24,595 bases of DNA, taken from the NCBI GenBank assembly GCA_038200305.1, contig JBBPYD010000259.1:1-24595 (forward strand), in the 5' to 3' direction. Position 1 is the stretch's first letter. Every line of letters begins with the position of its first letter. Below are positions 1 to 8,900 of this stretch, one piece after another. The stretch is from JANXXV01 sp038200305. GTDB taxonomy: Bacteria; Acidobacteriota; Terriglobia; Bryobacterales; Bryobacteraceae. Below the pieces are notes generated by a model. It was given only the letters and a program-made list of their open reading frames with translations, ran no database searches and had not been told where the DNA came from. The position numbers were made by a program, and so were the translations under genes.

Positions 1-2051
1 CCACGCAGAAGACGCTAAGCAGCGCGCTGTATGAGACACATATCTTCTCACCGGCAATGACCAACGAGGCGCGCCTGGCATTCACGCGTTACAACCTGGA
101 CGTGCCGCTCGATCCGGTGAATCCGCTGGGCAAAACATTGCCGCAAATTGCGATTGCCGGCATCAACACGACCGCAAGCAGCGTCTACGGAATCCGGTCT
201 ACGTTTCCGCAAGGCCGCATCTTCAACAACTACGTTTTCCAGGACACGGTCAGCATTGTTCGCGGGACACACAGCCTGCGGGTTGGAGTGGACTTGATGG
301 ATCAGAGGGCGCGGCAAGCGGCGCCATTCAACTATCGCGGAATTTTGTCTTACGCCAGCAGCTCACTCGCCGGACAGCCGACGTATAGTGGGCTTGCCAA
401 CTTCCTGGACAACTTTGGCGGAGGCGGGGGTTCCGCCCAACGTGCGTTTGGTACGGCGACATATTATCCGTCCTTGTTCCGACAGGCCTACTTCGCGCAA
501 GACAGATGGCGCGCGGCAAATTCTCTAACTGTGAGTCTGGGGCTGCGCTACGAGTATTTCGGAACGCCCATGAATGTGATTCAGACGCCGGCGTACATTG
601 GAATTTTCAACGTGGATCCGGTCACTTTTCAGAGCCCCTTCGCGCTGCCGAACAAAGTGAATCCGGACAAAAATAACTTCGCGCCGGTAGCTGGACTGGT
701 GTACTCGCCCTCAGCCGATTCAGGAGTGCTCGGGTGGCTAATTGGCGAGAAGAAGACCGCGCTTCGCATGGGATTTGGCATGGGCTACGACAGCTTCTTT
801 AACAACATCACGTCGAATTCCGTTGCCGCCGCCCCAAATGCGGTGGCATCCACATCGAACTCCCAAGTGGGCACGGCGGCGATACGAGGGACTGAGAACT
901 TTTCAAGTCTGATTCCGGCGGTTGCCGCGCCGATCACGCCATTGCTTTCGCAATCGGGGATTGACCAGAACCTGAGGAATCCGTATTACATGCGCTGGTC
1001 GGCGGGAATTCAGAGGGAACTTCCGGGTAATTTTCTGCTGGACGTCAGCTATGTTGGTTCGCGGGGAATCCGGCTGTTCGCCCAAGAGGACTTAAATCCT
1101 CTGGTGCCGCTGGAGTTGCAGACGCCAGTACCTGCCAGCGTGCCGGCAAGCCGAAAACAAGCCCGGCTGGACCCATTGTCCGGCCAGCGGAGTATTCGCA
1201 CCAATGGAGGTTCGTCGATTTATCATTCGGGGCAGGTTGAATTGAAGCGCCGATTCCGTAGTGGCTTCAGCTTAACGGCGGCTTACACGTATTCAAAAGT
1301 AATTGACAACGTGAGCGAAATCTTCAATTACGGGAATACGTCGAACATCGCGGCACAAGCTGCGCCGTCCATCTATGGAGGGCTGAGTATTGACCGGGCT
1401 GTTGGATTCTTCGACCGGACACATCGGGCCGTATTCACTTACAACTACGAACTTCCGTTCATGAAATCGCAGCGTGGTTTGATCGGGCGCTTTGTAGGTG
1501 GCTGGGAAATTGCCGGAATAACCACGTATGAGAGCGGGACGCCGTATAGCGTGGTAAACGGCCAGGATGCCGACGGCCTGGGCGGAGCGAACGATCGTCC
1601 GGACTTCAACCCGGCTGGACGAACGGGAGTCCGCGCGGTGCCGGGTAATTCGGCAACCGGCTACGTGAATCCGGACGATAACAACAATCCGATTGACCCG
1701 CGGACCGCGGAGTATATTGGCCTCGCTGCCAACGATGGTAAGAAGCGGACTCGTACTGGAAACCTTGGCCGGAATACATTGCGCGGACCCGGCCTGAAGG
1801 ATTGGGATGTGAATGCAATTAAGAATATTCGCCTGAGCGAACGCTTCCATCTGCAATTCCGGGCCGAATTTTACAACGTGTTTAACACGCCGCAGTACGG
1901 GACGGTGAGCGTTAGTCCGTTTGCTCCGGCGCAGAGCTTACAGTCCATTCCGGCAAGCGTATTTAACTCACAACCGGGGCAATTTCTGCGGGAGACCTCT
2001 GCCGATGGCGGCGGCCGCGTGATCCGCTGGCAGTTGCGGCTGCGATTCTAA
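1..2051 (+). CDS. TonB-dependent receptor, Oar-like (5' end outside window)
   Basis: The reading frame is open from base 3 with no start, so the gene begins upstream and only about 683 codons of its C-terminal part are visible. What remains is the outer-membrane beta-barrel: alternating aromatic strands such as LGLRYEYFG and FGMGYDSFF, the phrase LLDVSYVGSRG, the strand LTAAYTYSKVID, and the late motif FRAEFYNVFNTPQYG. The protein ends in an aromatic residue (LRLRF), as expected for BAM-inserted barrels. The N-terminal carboxypeptidase-regulatory-like domain and plug would lie off the window. The family imports large substrates with TonB energy; the substrate is unknown. The ATG at 57 is internal, because translation upstream of it continues the same family-like sequence (ALYETHIFSPAMTNEARLAF). 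The next gene starts 40 bp downstream, so co-transcription is likely. Confidence 0.9.
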   Translation, partial: TQKTLSSALYETHIFSPAMTNEARLAFTRYNLDVPLDPVNPLGKTLPQIAIAGINTTASSVYGIRSTFPQGRIFNNYVFQDTVSIVRGTHSLRVGVDLMDQRARQAAPFNYRGILSYASSSLAGQPTYSGLANFLDNFGGGGGSAQRAFGTATYYPSLFRQAYFAQDRWRAANSLTVSLGLRYEYFGTPMNVIQTPAYIGIFNVDPVTFQSPFALPNKVNPDKNNFAPVAGLVYSPSADSGVLGWLIGEKKTALRMGFGMGYDSFFNNITSNSVAAAPNAVASTSNSQVGTAAIRGTENFSSLIPAVAAPITPLLSQSGIDQNLRNPYYMRWSAGIQRELPGNFLLDVSYVGSRGIRLFAQEDLNPLVPLELQTPVPASVPASRKQARLDPLSGQRSIRTNGGSSIYHSGQVELKRRFRSGFSLTAAYTYSKVIDNVSEIFNYGNTSNIAAQAAPSIYGGLSIDRAVGFFDRTHRAVFTYNYELPFMKSQRGLIGRFVGGWEIAGITTYESGTPYSVVNGQDADGLGGANDRPDFNPAGRTGVRAVPGNSATGYVNPDDNNNPIDPRTAEYIGLAANDGKKRTRTGNLGRNTLRGPGLKDWDVNAIKNIRLSERFHLQFRAEFYNVFNTPQYGTVSVSPFAPAQSLQSIPASVFNSQPGQFLRETSADGGGRVIRWQLRLRF

Positions 2052-2091
2052 CGCGGACGCGACTTGCATTCTACTCTGTGAATGCGTTCTG

Positions 2092-3261
2092 ATGATCCTA
2101 ATGAAATCGATCAGACACTTATCGTTATTGCTGCCAGTATTATGCCTGTCATCCGGATTGTTCGCTGCTAAAAACTCGGCAGGGGGCGGCGACCTGCTGG
2201 TTTACATCGGCACGTATACACGGGGCGACAGCAAAGGCATTTACGCAGCCAGGTTTCAGCCGAAAACTGGATCGCTGACGCCGATTGGATTAGTAGGAGA
2301 GGCGGTCAATCCATCATTTGTCGCGATTCATCCGAATCATCATTTCCTGTACTCCGTTAGCGAGGTCGATAACTTCGACGGAGGAAAGACCGGCGCCGTG
2401 ACAGCGTTCGCTCTCGACGCAAAGACGGGAAAGCTGACGTCATTGAACACGGTTTCCTCGCATGGTTCTGGCCCCTGCTACGTGCGCGCCGATAAGACGG
2501 GAAAGACCCTGCTGGTGGCCAATTATGGCAGCGGCAGTATTGCATCGTACCCGATCCAGCAAGATGGCCGGTTGGCGGATGCGGCCTCCACCATTCAGCA
2601 CACAGGATCGAGCGTGGACCCGCGGCAGAGCGCCCCGCATGCTCACTCCATTAATCCTTCGCCGGATAACCGGTTTGCGATTGTCGCCGACCTTGGCCTG
2701 GATGAGGTGCTGGTTTATCATCTCGATCCGGTAAAAGCGCTTCTTTCACCAAACGATCCGCCGTTCACAAAGCTCAAGCCGGGTTCCGGTCCACGCCACT
2801 TTGCATTCCATCCGTCCGGCAAGTATGGATATGTGATTAACGAAATCAGCTCCACCGTGACCGCTTTTTCCTACGACGCGAACCGCGGTGTGTTGAAGGA
2901 ATTGCAAAGCATCACGACGCTGCCGAAGGACTTCACGGGCAAGAACTCAACGGCGGAAGTGCAAGTGCATCCGTCGGGAAAATTCCTGTATGGGTCGAAC
3001 CGGGGGCACGACAGCATTGCCGTGTTCGCGATTGACAGGCGAAAGGGTACGTTGACTCCGATTGAGCATGTTTCCACACAGGGGAAAACACCGCGAAACT
3101 TCGGCATCGATCCGTCTGGCGCGTATCTCTTCGCGGCAAATCAGGATGGTGGTGGCGTGGTGGTTTTCCGTATCGACGCAAAGACGGGCAAGCTGACGCC
3201 GGCCGGACAAAAGCTGGATGTTGCTTTTCCGGTTTGCGTAAAGTTTACACCTGCCGAATAA
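2092..3261 (+). CDS. Secreted lactonase-family beta-propeller (6-phosphogluconolactonase-like)
   Basis: This 389-residue protein has a signal peptide (hydrophobic stretch about residues 9-25, SGLFAA before the mature part) and then the repeating blades of the seven-bladed lactonase family (YbhE/Pgl-like). Blade signatures include LLVYIGTYTRG (about 35-45), VAIHPNHHFLYSVSE (77-91), LLVANYGSGSIASY (140-153), GSGPRHFAFHPSGKYGYVINE (231-251) and VQVHPSGKFLYGSNRGHDS (290-308). The length is normal for the family. Cytosolic relatives hydrolyse 6-phosphogluconolactone, but a signal peptide makes a periplasmic or surface lactonase on other sugar lactones more likely; this is inference. An in-frame ATG at 2101 gives an almost identical protein, and neither start has a strong Shine-Dalgarno. 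It sits 40 bp after the receptor and 46 bp before the DUF1080 gene, suggesting one transcript. Confidence 0.88.
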   Translation: MILMKSIRHLSLLLPVLCLSSGLFAAKNSAGGGDLLVYIGTYTRGDSKGIYAARFQPKTGSLTPIGLVGEAVNPSFVAIHPNHHFLYSVSEVDNFDGGKTGAVTAFALDAKTGKLTSLNTVSSHGSGPCYVRADKTGKTLLVANYGSGSIASYPIQQDGRLADAASTIQHTGSSVDPRQSAPHAHSINPSPDNRFAIVADLGLDEVLVYHLDPVKALLSPNDPPFTKLKPGSGPRHFAFHPSGKYGYVINEISSTVTAFSYDANRGVLKELQSITTLPKDFTGKNSTAEVQVHPSGKFLYGSNRGHDSIAVFAIDRRKGTLTPIEHVSTQGKTPRNFGIDPSGAYLFAANQDGGGVVVFRIDAKTGKLTPAGQKLDVAFPVCVKFTPAE

Positions 3262-3270
3262 GGCAACGCG

Positions 3271-3295
3271 AGCAAATCGGGGAAGCAAATCGGGG
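3271..3295 (+). repeat. Tandem direct repeat, 12-nt unit with 13-nt period
   Basis: AGCAAATCGGGG occurs twice (3271-3282 and 3284-3295), separated by one A, in the 46-bp gap before the DUF1080-DinB gene. The second copy places a GGGG run 12 nt upstream of the ATG, further than a good Shine-Dalgarno. It looks like a small slippage duplication; any regulatory role is unproven. Confidence 0.8.
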
Positions 3296-3307
3296 TAGAC
3301 TGGCGAT

Positions 3308-4474
3308 ATGCGTTTATTGTTCCTTACTCTTTCGGCGGTAGCTGTGCTTGCGGCGGCTGACAGCAAACAACTCTTCAATGGCAAGGATCTCAGCGGCTGG
3401 CGAATGGTGGGACCAGGCCGGTTCGTTGTTGAAGACGGCATGTTGAAGACAGAGGGCGGCATGGGTCTGCTCTACTACACCGGGCAGAAGTTTGGGGACC
3501 AAACGGTGCATGTTGTATTCAAGACCGCGACCCCAAATGCGAATTCGGGCGTGTACATCCGGATGCCCGAGGCGCCGAACGATCCCTGGTACGGAGTCCA
3601 CAACGGCTACGAGGTTCAGATTGACGCCGGCGGAGATGAGTGGCACTGCACAGGCGCGATCTATTCCTTGAGTAAGGTCACCAAGCGGACCCAGAAACCT
3701 GGCGGGGAATGGAACACGATGGACATCCATCTTGAGGGCAAGAAGACCATCGTATTTCTGAATGGCGAGAAGGTCAATGAGTTTGTGATGGATCAACCGG
3801 TGCCGGACAGAAAACAGTGGTTCGAGCCGGTTCGTGGGCCGCGCGCTGAGTTCGGCTACATGGGACTGCAAAATCACGACGGGCGATCGGCCATCTATTT
3901 CAAGGAAGTGAGCGTGAGCCCGGATGTTCCGCCGGGGGCTCTAAAGCAGGGCGAGCGGGATCAGGCGATGAGCTATCTGCATTCGACGCGTAAGCAATTT
4001 ATAGACGCACTGGCGGGCATCGGCGATGCCCAGTGGAACTATAAGCCCGGTCCAGACCGTTGGTCCGTTGCGGAAATAGCCGAGCATTTGGCTCTAGCGG
4101 AAGATAATCTTTTCCACTATGCGATGAGCGGGTTGAATCAATCTGGCCCAGCGCCGGTGGGCGCCAAAATTGACGATAAGCAGGTGATTGCGATGATGAC
4201 CAATCGGGATCATAAAGCGCAGGCGCCGAGCGGCTTTCAGCCTACCGGGCGGTGGAAGACACGGGACGATCTTGTGCAGCACTTCTTGCAGAGCCGCGAC
4301 CGGAATATCAAATACCTGCAAACGACGCCCGAGAGTCTTCGGAGTTCGCTGCTGAAGAACCCGATGGGTGTGATCGATGTGTATCAGGCAATGTTGATGA
4401 TTCCAGCCCATACAGAGCGCCATCTGGCGCAGATCAAAGAAGTGCAATCCACGGCGGGTTATCCGCGGCCATAG
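3308..4474 (+). CDS. Secreted DUF1080 (3-keto-disaccharide hydrolase-like) / DinB-like fusion protein
   Basis: The protein has 388 residues. A signal peptide (MRLLFLTLSAVAVLAAA) is followed by a DUF1080 beta-sandwich at about 19-205, with the family hallmarks LFNGKDLSGW (21-30), NSGVYIRMP (79-87), GYEVQID (100-106) and GYMGLQNHDG (183-192). DUF1080 members bind or hydrolyse glycosides, and some act on 3-keto-glycosides. From about residue 217 the sequence becomes a DinB/YfiT-like four-helix bundle (DRWSVAEIAEHLALAED at 250-266, IPAHTERHLAQIKEV at 365-379). H260, H368 and H372 fit the usual DinB metal-binding histidine triad. The two domains are normally separate proteins. It is probably periplasmic and the last gene of the receptor-lactonase transcript. 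No strong Shine-Dalgarno is seen. The role of the DinB half is unknown. Confidence 0.88.
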   Translation: MRLLFLTLSAVAVLAAADSKQLFNGKDLSGWRMVGPGRFVVEDGMLKTEGGMGLLYYTGQKFGDQTVHVVFKTATPNANSGVYIRMPEAPNDPWYGVHNGYEVQIDAGGDEWHCTGAIYSLSKVTKRTQKPGGEWNTMDIHLEGKKTIVFLNGEKVNEFVMDQPVPDRKQWFEPVRGPRAEFGYMGLQNHDGRSAIYFKEVSVSPDVPPGALKQGERDQAMSYLHSTRKQFIDALAGIGDAQWNYKPGPDRWSVAEIAEHLALAEDNLFHYAMSGLNQSGPAPVGAKIDDKQVIAMMTNRDHKAQAPSGFQPTGRWKTRDDLVQHFLQSRDRNIKYLQTTPESLRSSLLKNPMGVIDVYQAMLMIPAHTERHLAQIKEVQSTAGYPRP

Positions 4475-4528
4475 TTAACTCAAGAGCTTGTGGTCATTTC
4501 AAGATACTGGTAACACACTCGCATCACT

Positions 4529-4559
4529 CCGTTGGCCGTGCATCAATCACGGATAACGG
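4529..4559 (+). terminator. Imperfect hairpin downstream of the DUF1080-DinB gene
   Basis: CCGTT-GG-CCGTG, a 7-nt loop, then CACGG-AT-AACGG forms two 5-bp stems separated by a 2x2 internal loop. It starts 55 bp after the stop codon. There is no U-tract after it, so it could be a weak or Rho-assisted terminator, or a stabilising 3' structure. The rest of the 4475-4694 gap shows nothing recognisable. Confidence 0.3.
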
Positions 4560-4694
4560 ACGGATGAGAACGCTTGCTTTGCGGCGAGTTTGCGGATTTT
4601 GACCAATACTGGGAAGGTTGGAGCTAATCGCTATGCAGGCTTGCGCAGACCACGCACAAAGGTTGGCTCTCATAAGCAACTCCGCCGTAGTCTG

Positions 4695-4700
4695 TATAAT
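4695..4700 (+). promoter_or_regulatory. Perfect -10 hexamer next to the start of the alpha/beta hydrolase
   Basis: TATAAT at 4695-4700 matches the sigma70 -10 consensus exactly. Only 8 nt separate it from the ATG at 4709, so transcription would begin at or just before the start codon and give a leaderless or near-leaderless mRNA. There is no Shine-Dalgarno at this gene, which fits. No good -35 lies at 16-18 bp. The TTG at 4700 overlaps this element and is not a likely start. Confidence 0.5.
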
Positions 4701-4708
4701 TGGCTGCA

Positions 4709-5842
4709 ATGAAATCCGGAACAGAAAGGTATCGCACGATCGCAAGATCGCTCGTGCTAGGAATAAGCATCCTCTCCGCTTTGCTGGCCCAGCCCGTCGA
4801 CAAACTAGTACGAACAGACCATTTCGTGACGGTTAACTCAACTGCGCCCTCCCTGAAGGGCAAAACGGCAAAAATCTACGTGCGCGAAGTGGCCCGAGCC
4901 GCTATTGATGCGCAGCAGGGCCCGGTGCGCGTGATCCTGTTCATCCACGGCGCAGGAACTCCAGCTGAAGCCGCATTCGATGTAGCTTACAAGGACTACA
5001 GTTGGATGGCCTTCTTGGCGCGCTCCGGATACGATGTGTTCGCCATGGATATGACGGGTTATGGACGGTCCACCCGCCCCGAGCCTATGGACAACCCCTG
5101 CAACCTTACTCCCCAACAACAAGCGCAATTCGTACCCGCCGTCATACCCGCTCCCTGCGCAGCTGTCTATAAAGACAGCGCCACTACGATGGATTCGGAT
5201 TGGAATGACATCGGTGCGGTGGTCGATTATCTGTTTAAATTGCGCGGCGTCAAGCAGGTAAGCCTCATCGGATGGTCACTCGGCGGCCCGAGAGCGGGCG
5301 GCTACGCTTCCCAGCATCCGGAGAAAGTATCCCGTCTGATTCTGCTCTCCCCGGCTTACCGGCGGACGGCCTCTGCCCAAACTCCGATTCCTGCGGCTCC
5401 AATGAATACGCAGTCCAGAGCGGAGTTCGATGCTAATTGGGATCGGCAAATCGGCTGCCCCGATCAGTTTGACATGGCTGCCCGCAACGCTGTGTGGATC
5501 GGCATGTTGGCCTCGGACTCCCTTGGGAAAACCTGGGGCAGCGGCGTCCGCCGGGCTCCAAATGTTGGCTTCCACGGGTGGGACGCGGCCGTGGCCGGCA
5601 AAATGAAGATACCCGCCCTGTTCGTAGCACCTGCGCAGGACAAACAGGTGCAGCCGAAATCAGTTGGTGACCTGTTCGCCGACTATGGCGCGAAGGCAAA
5701 AATATTAGTTGACCTCGCCTGCAGTTCGCATAACGCTCTTTGGGAGAAGAATCACCTGCTGCTCTTCCAAGCGTCGCAGGAGTTTCTGTCGAAGGGCACC
5801 GTCAATGGCGCTCATGATGGAACGGTTCGGGCTGGTTATTAA
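4709..5842 (+). CDS. Exported alpha/beta hydrolase
   Basis: Counting from the ATG at 4709, this is a 377-residue protein with a hydrophobic export signal at about 11-27 (IARSLVLGISILSALLA) followed by an alpha/beta-hydrolase fold. Visible elements are the oxyanion-hole strand VILFIHGAG (75-83), the nucleophile elbow LIGWSLGG with S190 as nucleophile, a candidate acid D311 in FVAPAQDKQ, and a candidate catalytic H341 in CSSHNALWE. The insertion between about 125 and 160 (NPCNLTPQQQAQF and onward) forms a cap with cysteines at 131 and 150 that could pair in the periplasm. It is probably an esterase, lactonase or related hydrolase; the substrate is unknown. The start was chosen because ATG is preferred over the TTG at 4700, which overlaps the -10 box. 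It converges with the receptor gene that ends at 5957. Confidence 0.85.
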   Translation: MKSGTERYRTIARSLVLGISILSALLAQPVDKLVRTDHFVTVNSTAPSLKGKTAKIYVREVARAAIDAQQGPVRVILFIHGAGTPAEAAFDVAYKDYSWMAFLARSGYDVFAMDMTGYGRSTRPEPMDNPCNLTPQQQAQFVPAVIPAPCAAVYKDSATTMDSDWNDIGAVVDYLFKLRGVKQVSLIGWSLGGPRAGGYASQHPEKVSRLILLSPAYRRTASAQTPIPAAPMNTQSRAEFDANWDRQIGCPDQFDMAARNAVWIGMLASDSLGKTWGSGVRRAPNVGFHGWDAAVAGKMKIPALFVAPAQDKQVQPKSVGDLFADYGAKAKILVDLACSSHNALWEKNHLLLFQASQEFLSKGTVNGAHDGTVRAGY

Positions 5843-5956
5843 GCATGAGTCATGGAAGCAAGTTCGCCAGGTTCGCAGCTACTTTCAATAGCGCTGAGAC
5901 AAAATCGCCTGCCGGCAGCGATGTCAGCGAAACCGGGATTGCGTCAACCGCTCTTG

Positions 5957-8900
5957 TTAGAACATGTACTTCAATCCGATCTGGATAATGCGATTACCAC
6001 TTCCCGTGGTGATCTTTCCTGCATTTGGGGCCGCTACGCCGCCGTCGCGAGTATCCGCTATAGCCGCACTCGGATTGCCGAGGTTGAAGTGATTGAAGGC
6101 GTCCAGGGCATCGCCGCGCAATTGTAACCGGTGATTCTCGGTAATAGAGAAAGTTTTCTGGATACCGATATCCCAGTTCCAGAAGCCCGGACCGAATACG
6201 CTATTCCGCTCCGAATTGCCCCACTGCCATTTCTGCGGCGCAACGAAGGCATTCGGATCAAACCATTGAACGCCTTTGACGACGTCGTGTCCGGACTGCC
6301 GTGTTGCATAGACATCCGCATTGGCAACAGCATCGGCGCGGCCGCCCCACCAACCGATCACATTGGAAGGAACGTTAAAAGTCACTGAGAATGGAGTTCC
6401 CGTCCGGTATACCGTGATTCCTGAAACAGACCATCCTCCTGCTACGGCATCCAGAACCCGGTTCTCAATGTTGAATTTCCGATTGCGGCCGAACGGAAGC
6501 TCGTACAGATAATTCATCGTAAGTATGTGGTGCGGGATGCTATCGGTATTTCCATACTCGGCATTGAAATCGGCGACATTCTGAACTCCACCTACCAGCG
6601 GTATGTTGTCTTTGCTGCTGGTGTAGGCGTATTGCGCCTGGATCAGCAATCCGGATGAGAAGCGTTTGTTCAGCTCAAGCTGCAATTGATCGAAATTGAC
6701 CTTTCCCTGGCTGCTGGTCTGGTTGATCTGATTCCATGGCTGAAAAGGCCGTTGTGCCTGCAATGGAACGTTCGGCTGTTGTACGCCGGGACGGTTAATG
6801 TCTCCGGCATAGTAGAGTCCGCGGCGCGTTCGAGCTCCCACGTAGGAGCCACGAACTGCCCAGTTCTCGAAAAGCTGCTGCTCCAGCGTGACGCTCCACT
6901 GCTGCACCATGGCGTTCTGAATATTCCGCTGCGTCATGTAGATTAGCGGGTTTGCTGCAGGGCCGCTCTGGGCATTGCTGGGGAACGGGTTTGAAAACGT
7001 CAGATCGGGCAAGAAGGGCGCCGTCGGGTTCCCTGGAAGCCGGGACGTAAAGCTGGAACCAGAGCGCCATGGCGGATTGAAGATATTCTCGTGCTGGCCA
7101 ACGAATCCGGGGATGAAGTTGTAGTAAATACCGTAGCCGCCGCGAACTACTGTCTTGTTCCCGGTGAACGGGCGATAAGCGAATCCAAAGCGCGGCGCGA
7201 AATTGTTCAGGTCCTTTTTGTAGTAGTCTGTTGGCCATCCTGCGTTCTTCGTGGTCTCGAAGGGATAGGCGGAAAGCAAGGAAGCGATGGCGAGCGGCGG
7301 AGCGGTAACGGTATCTGAATTCTGGGGAATCGCCAACTTGTTGTTCTTCGCGTCGAAATAGCTTACGCGGTCGTCACGAACTTTCCAGGGCGATTGATAG
7401 ATGTAGCGGATGCCATAATTCAATGTCAGCTTGGGGCTGATCTGGAATGTGTCTTGGGCATAGAATTCCCAATCGCGCGAGTAAGTCACGATTTCAGTCA
7501 GCGGTCCAGCGAAGTTGGTAGAGGACGTTGTTCCTAGCAGGAAGTCCGCAAAAGCGTTTCCTTGCGAGCTCGGCTGCCCGGGCCATCCCTTATTGCCGGT
7601 CCACGAACCATTGAAGTTGAACGTGCCCAGCGGATTGCCTAAGGAAGCGGACAAAGCGGGACCGCCTTGGCGGATGTAATTCTTGTAACCGGTCTCGTCG
7701 CCACCAAACTTAAATGTGTGACGGCCTTTGACCTTGGTAAAATTGTCGATCAGTTCGATGTCGTACTCCGGAAATGCGTAGCCGCGGCCGTAGTCGTAAA
7801 ACATGCCCGTATAACCGCTGATGACCGTTGTCGGAAGACCACCGTTGTCGCTGGCCGGCAACTGCGGGAAGAGTGAAGTTGTTTGCAGATCGAGGTTCTG
7901 GCCGGTTCTTACACTGGCATGAACCACCCAGGCCGCACGGAATTCGTTGATTGCCGCCGGGCTGAAGAGATGCGTTTCCGTGGCGCTGATCGCAAAATCG
8001 GTATAGCCGTAATCGAGGTTGTTTCCATACTCCTGCGGATAAGCGGTATTCGGCAGATACCACGGCGAACCTTTCGACCAGTGAAACACTCCGTACAATG
8101 AATCTTTGCTGGAAAGGATGGCGTCCATACGGTAGTCAACGCCGTTGACACCAATGTTATTCGTTTTCGCGATGATGTAATTCGCTGCGCCGTTCGGCAG
8201 GCCAACAGAGTTCAGATTTGTGGGCGCCGGAAGGTATGGCAAGAGAGTTTTCGATTGCGAGGCGAACATGCTCGCCGGAATTTGGTTACTAGCGAAGGGC
8301 GCTCCGGTGTAAGGGTTATATAACTGAGTGCCAGTAGTGCAAGTGCCAGCGGCTGAGAACTGTGAACACAGCGCGGAAAAATCACCTTTTCGCATCGCCA
8401 GCGAAGGTAAAGTCAAACTTGTGGTGGCGGAGGTCTTCTGCCGGATGCCGCGATAAGCCCCGTAAAAAAATAGCTTATTCTTGATGATCGCGCCGCCCAG
8501 ATCTGCGCCGAATTGGTTCAAGTTGTACTTCGGCCTTGGTTGCCCGGTCGCATTGAGCAGAAACTGATTGGCATTCAGAGACTTGTTCTCAAGATACTCA
8601 TAAGCAAGACCATGAAAGGCGTTCGTGCCCGCCTTGGTGACCATGGTGATAGTGGCAACGTCGCGATATTCGGCATTCTGGTTGCCACTGTCGATCTTGA
8701 ATTCCTGCAGAGAATCCGGAGCCGGCATATTGGCGAGGCCGAGTCCTGCAACTCCCGAAGTATAAGCGCCGCCGCCGTTTCCAATGTCATTGACGCTGAT
8801 TCCGTTCAGGGTGAAGTTGTTCCCGCCCCAGTAAGAACTTCCTGAAATGCGCGGATTATTACCTGTGGTCGACGCGCCAGGAGCAAGTTGGATCAGATTG

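Noticed and set aside
4700..4708. TTG start for the alpha/beta hydrolase
   Set aside because: It overlaps the TATAAT box, and the in-frame ATG at 4709 gives a complete export signal.
5909..5918. CTGCCGGCAG palindrome between convergent genes
   Set aside because: It is a 10-bp palindrome with no loop and no extension, so it is neither a convincing terminator nor a clear operator.
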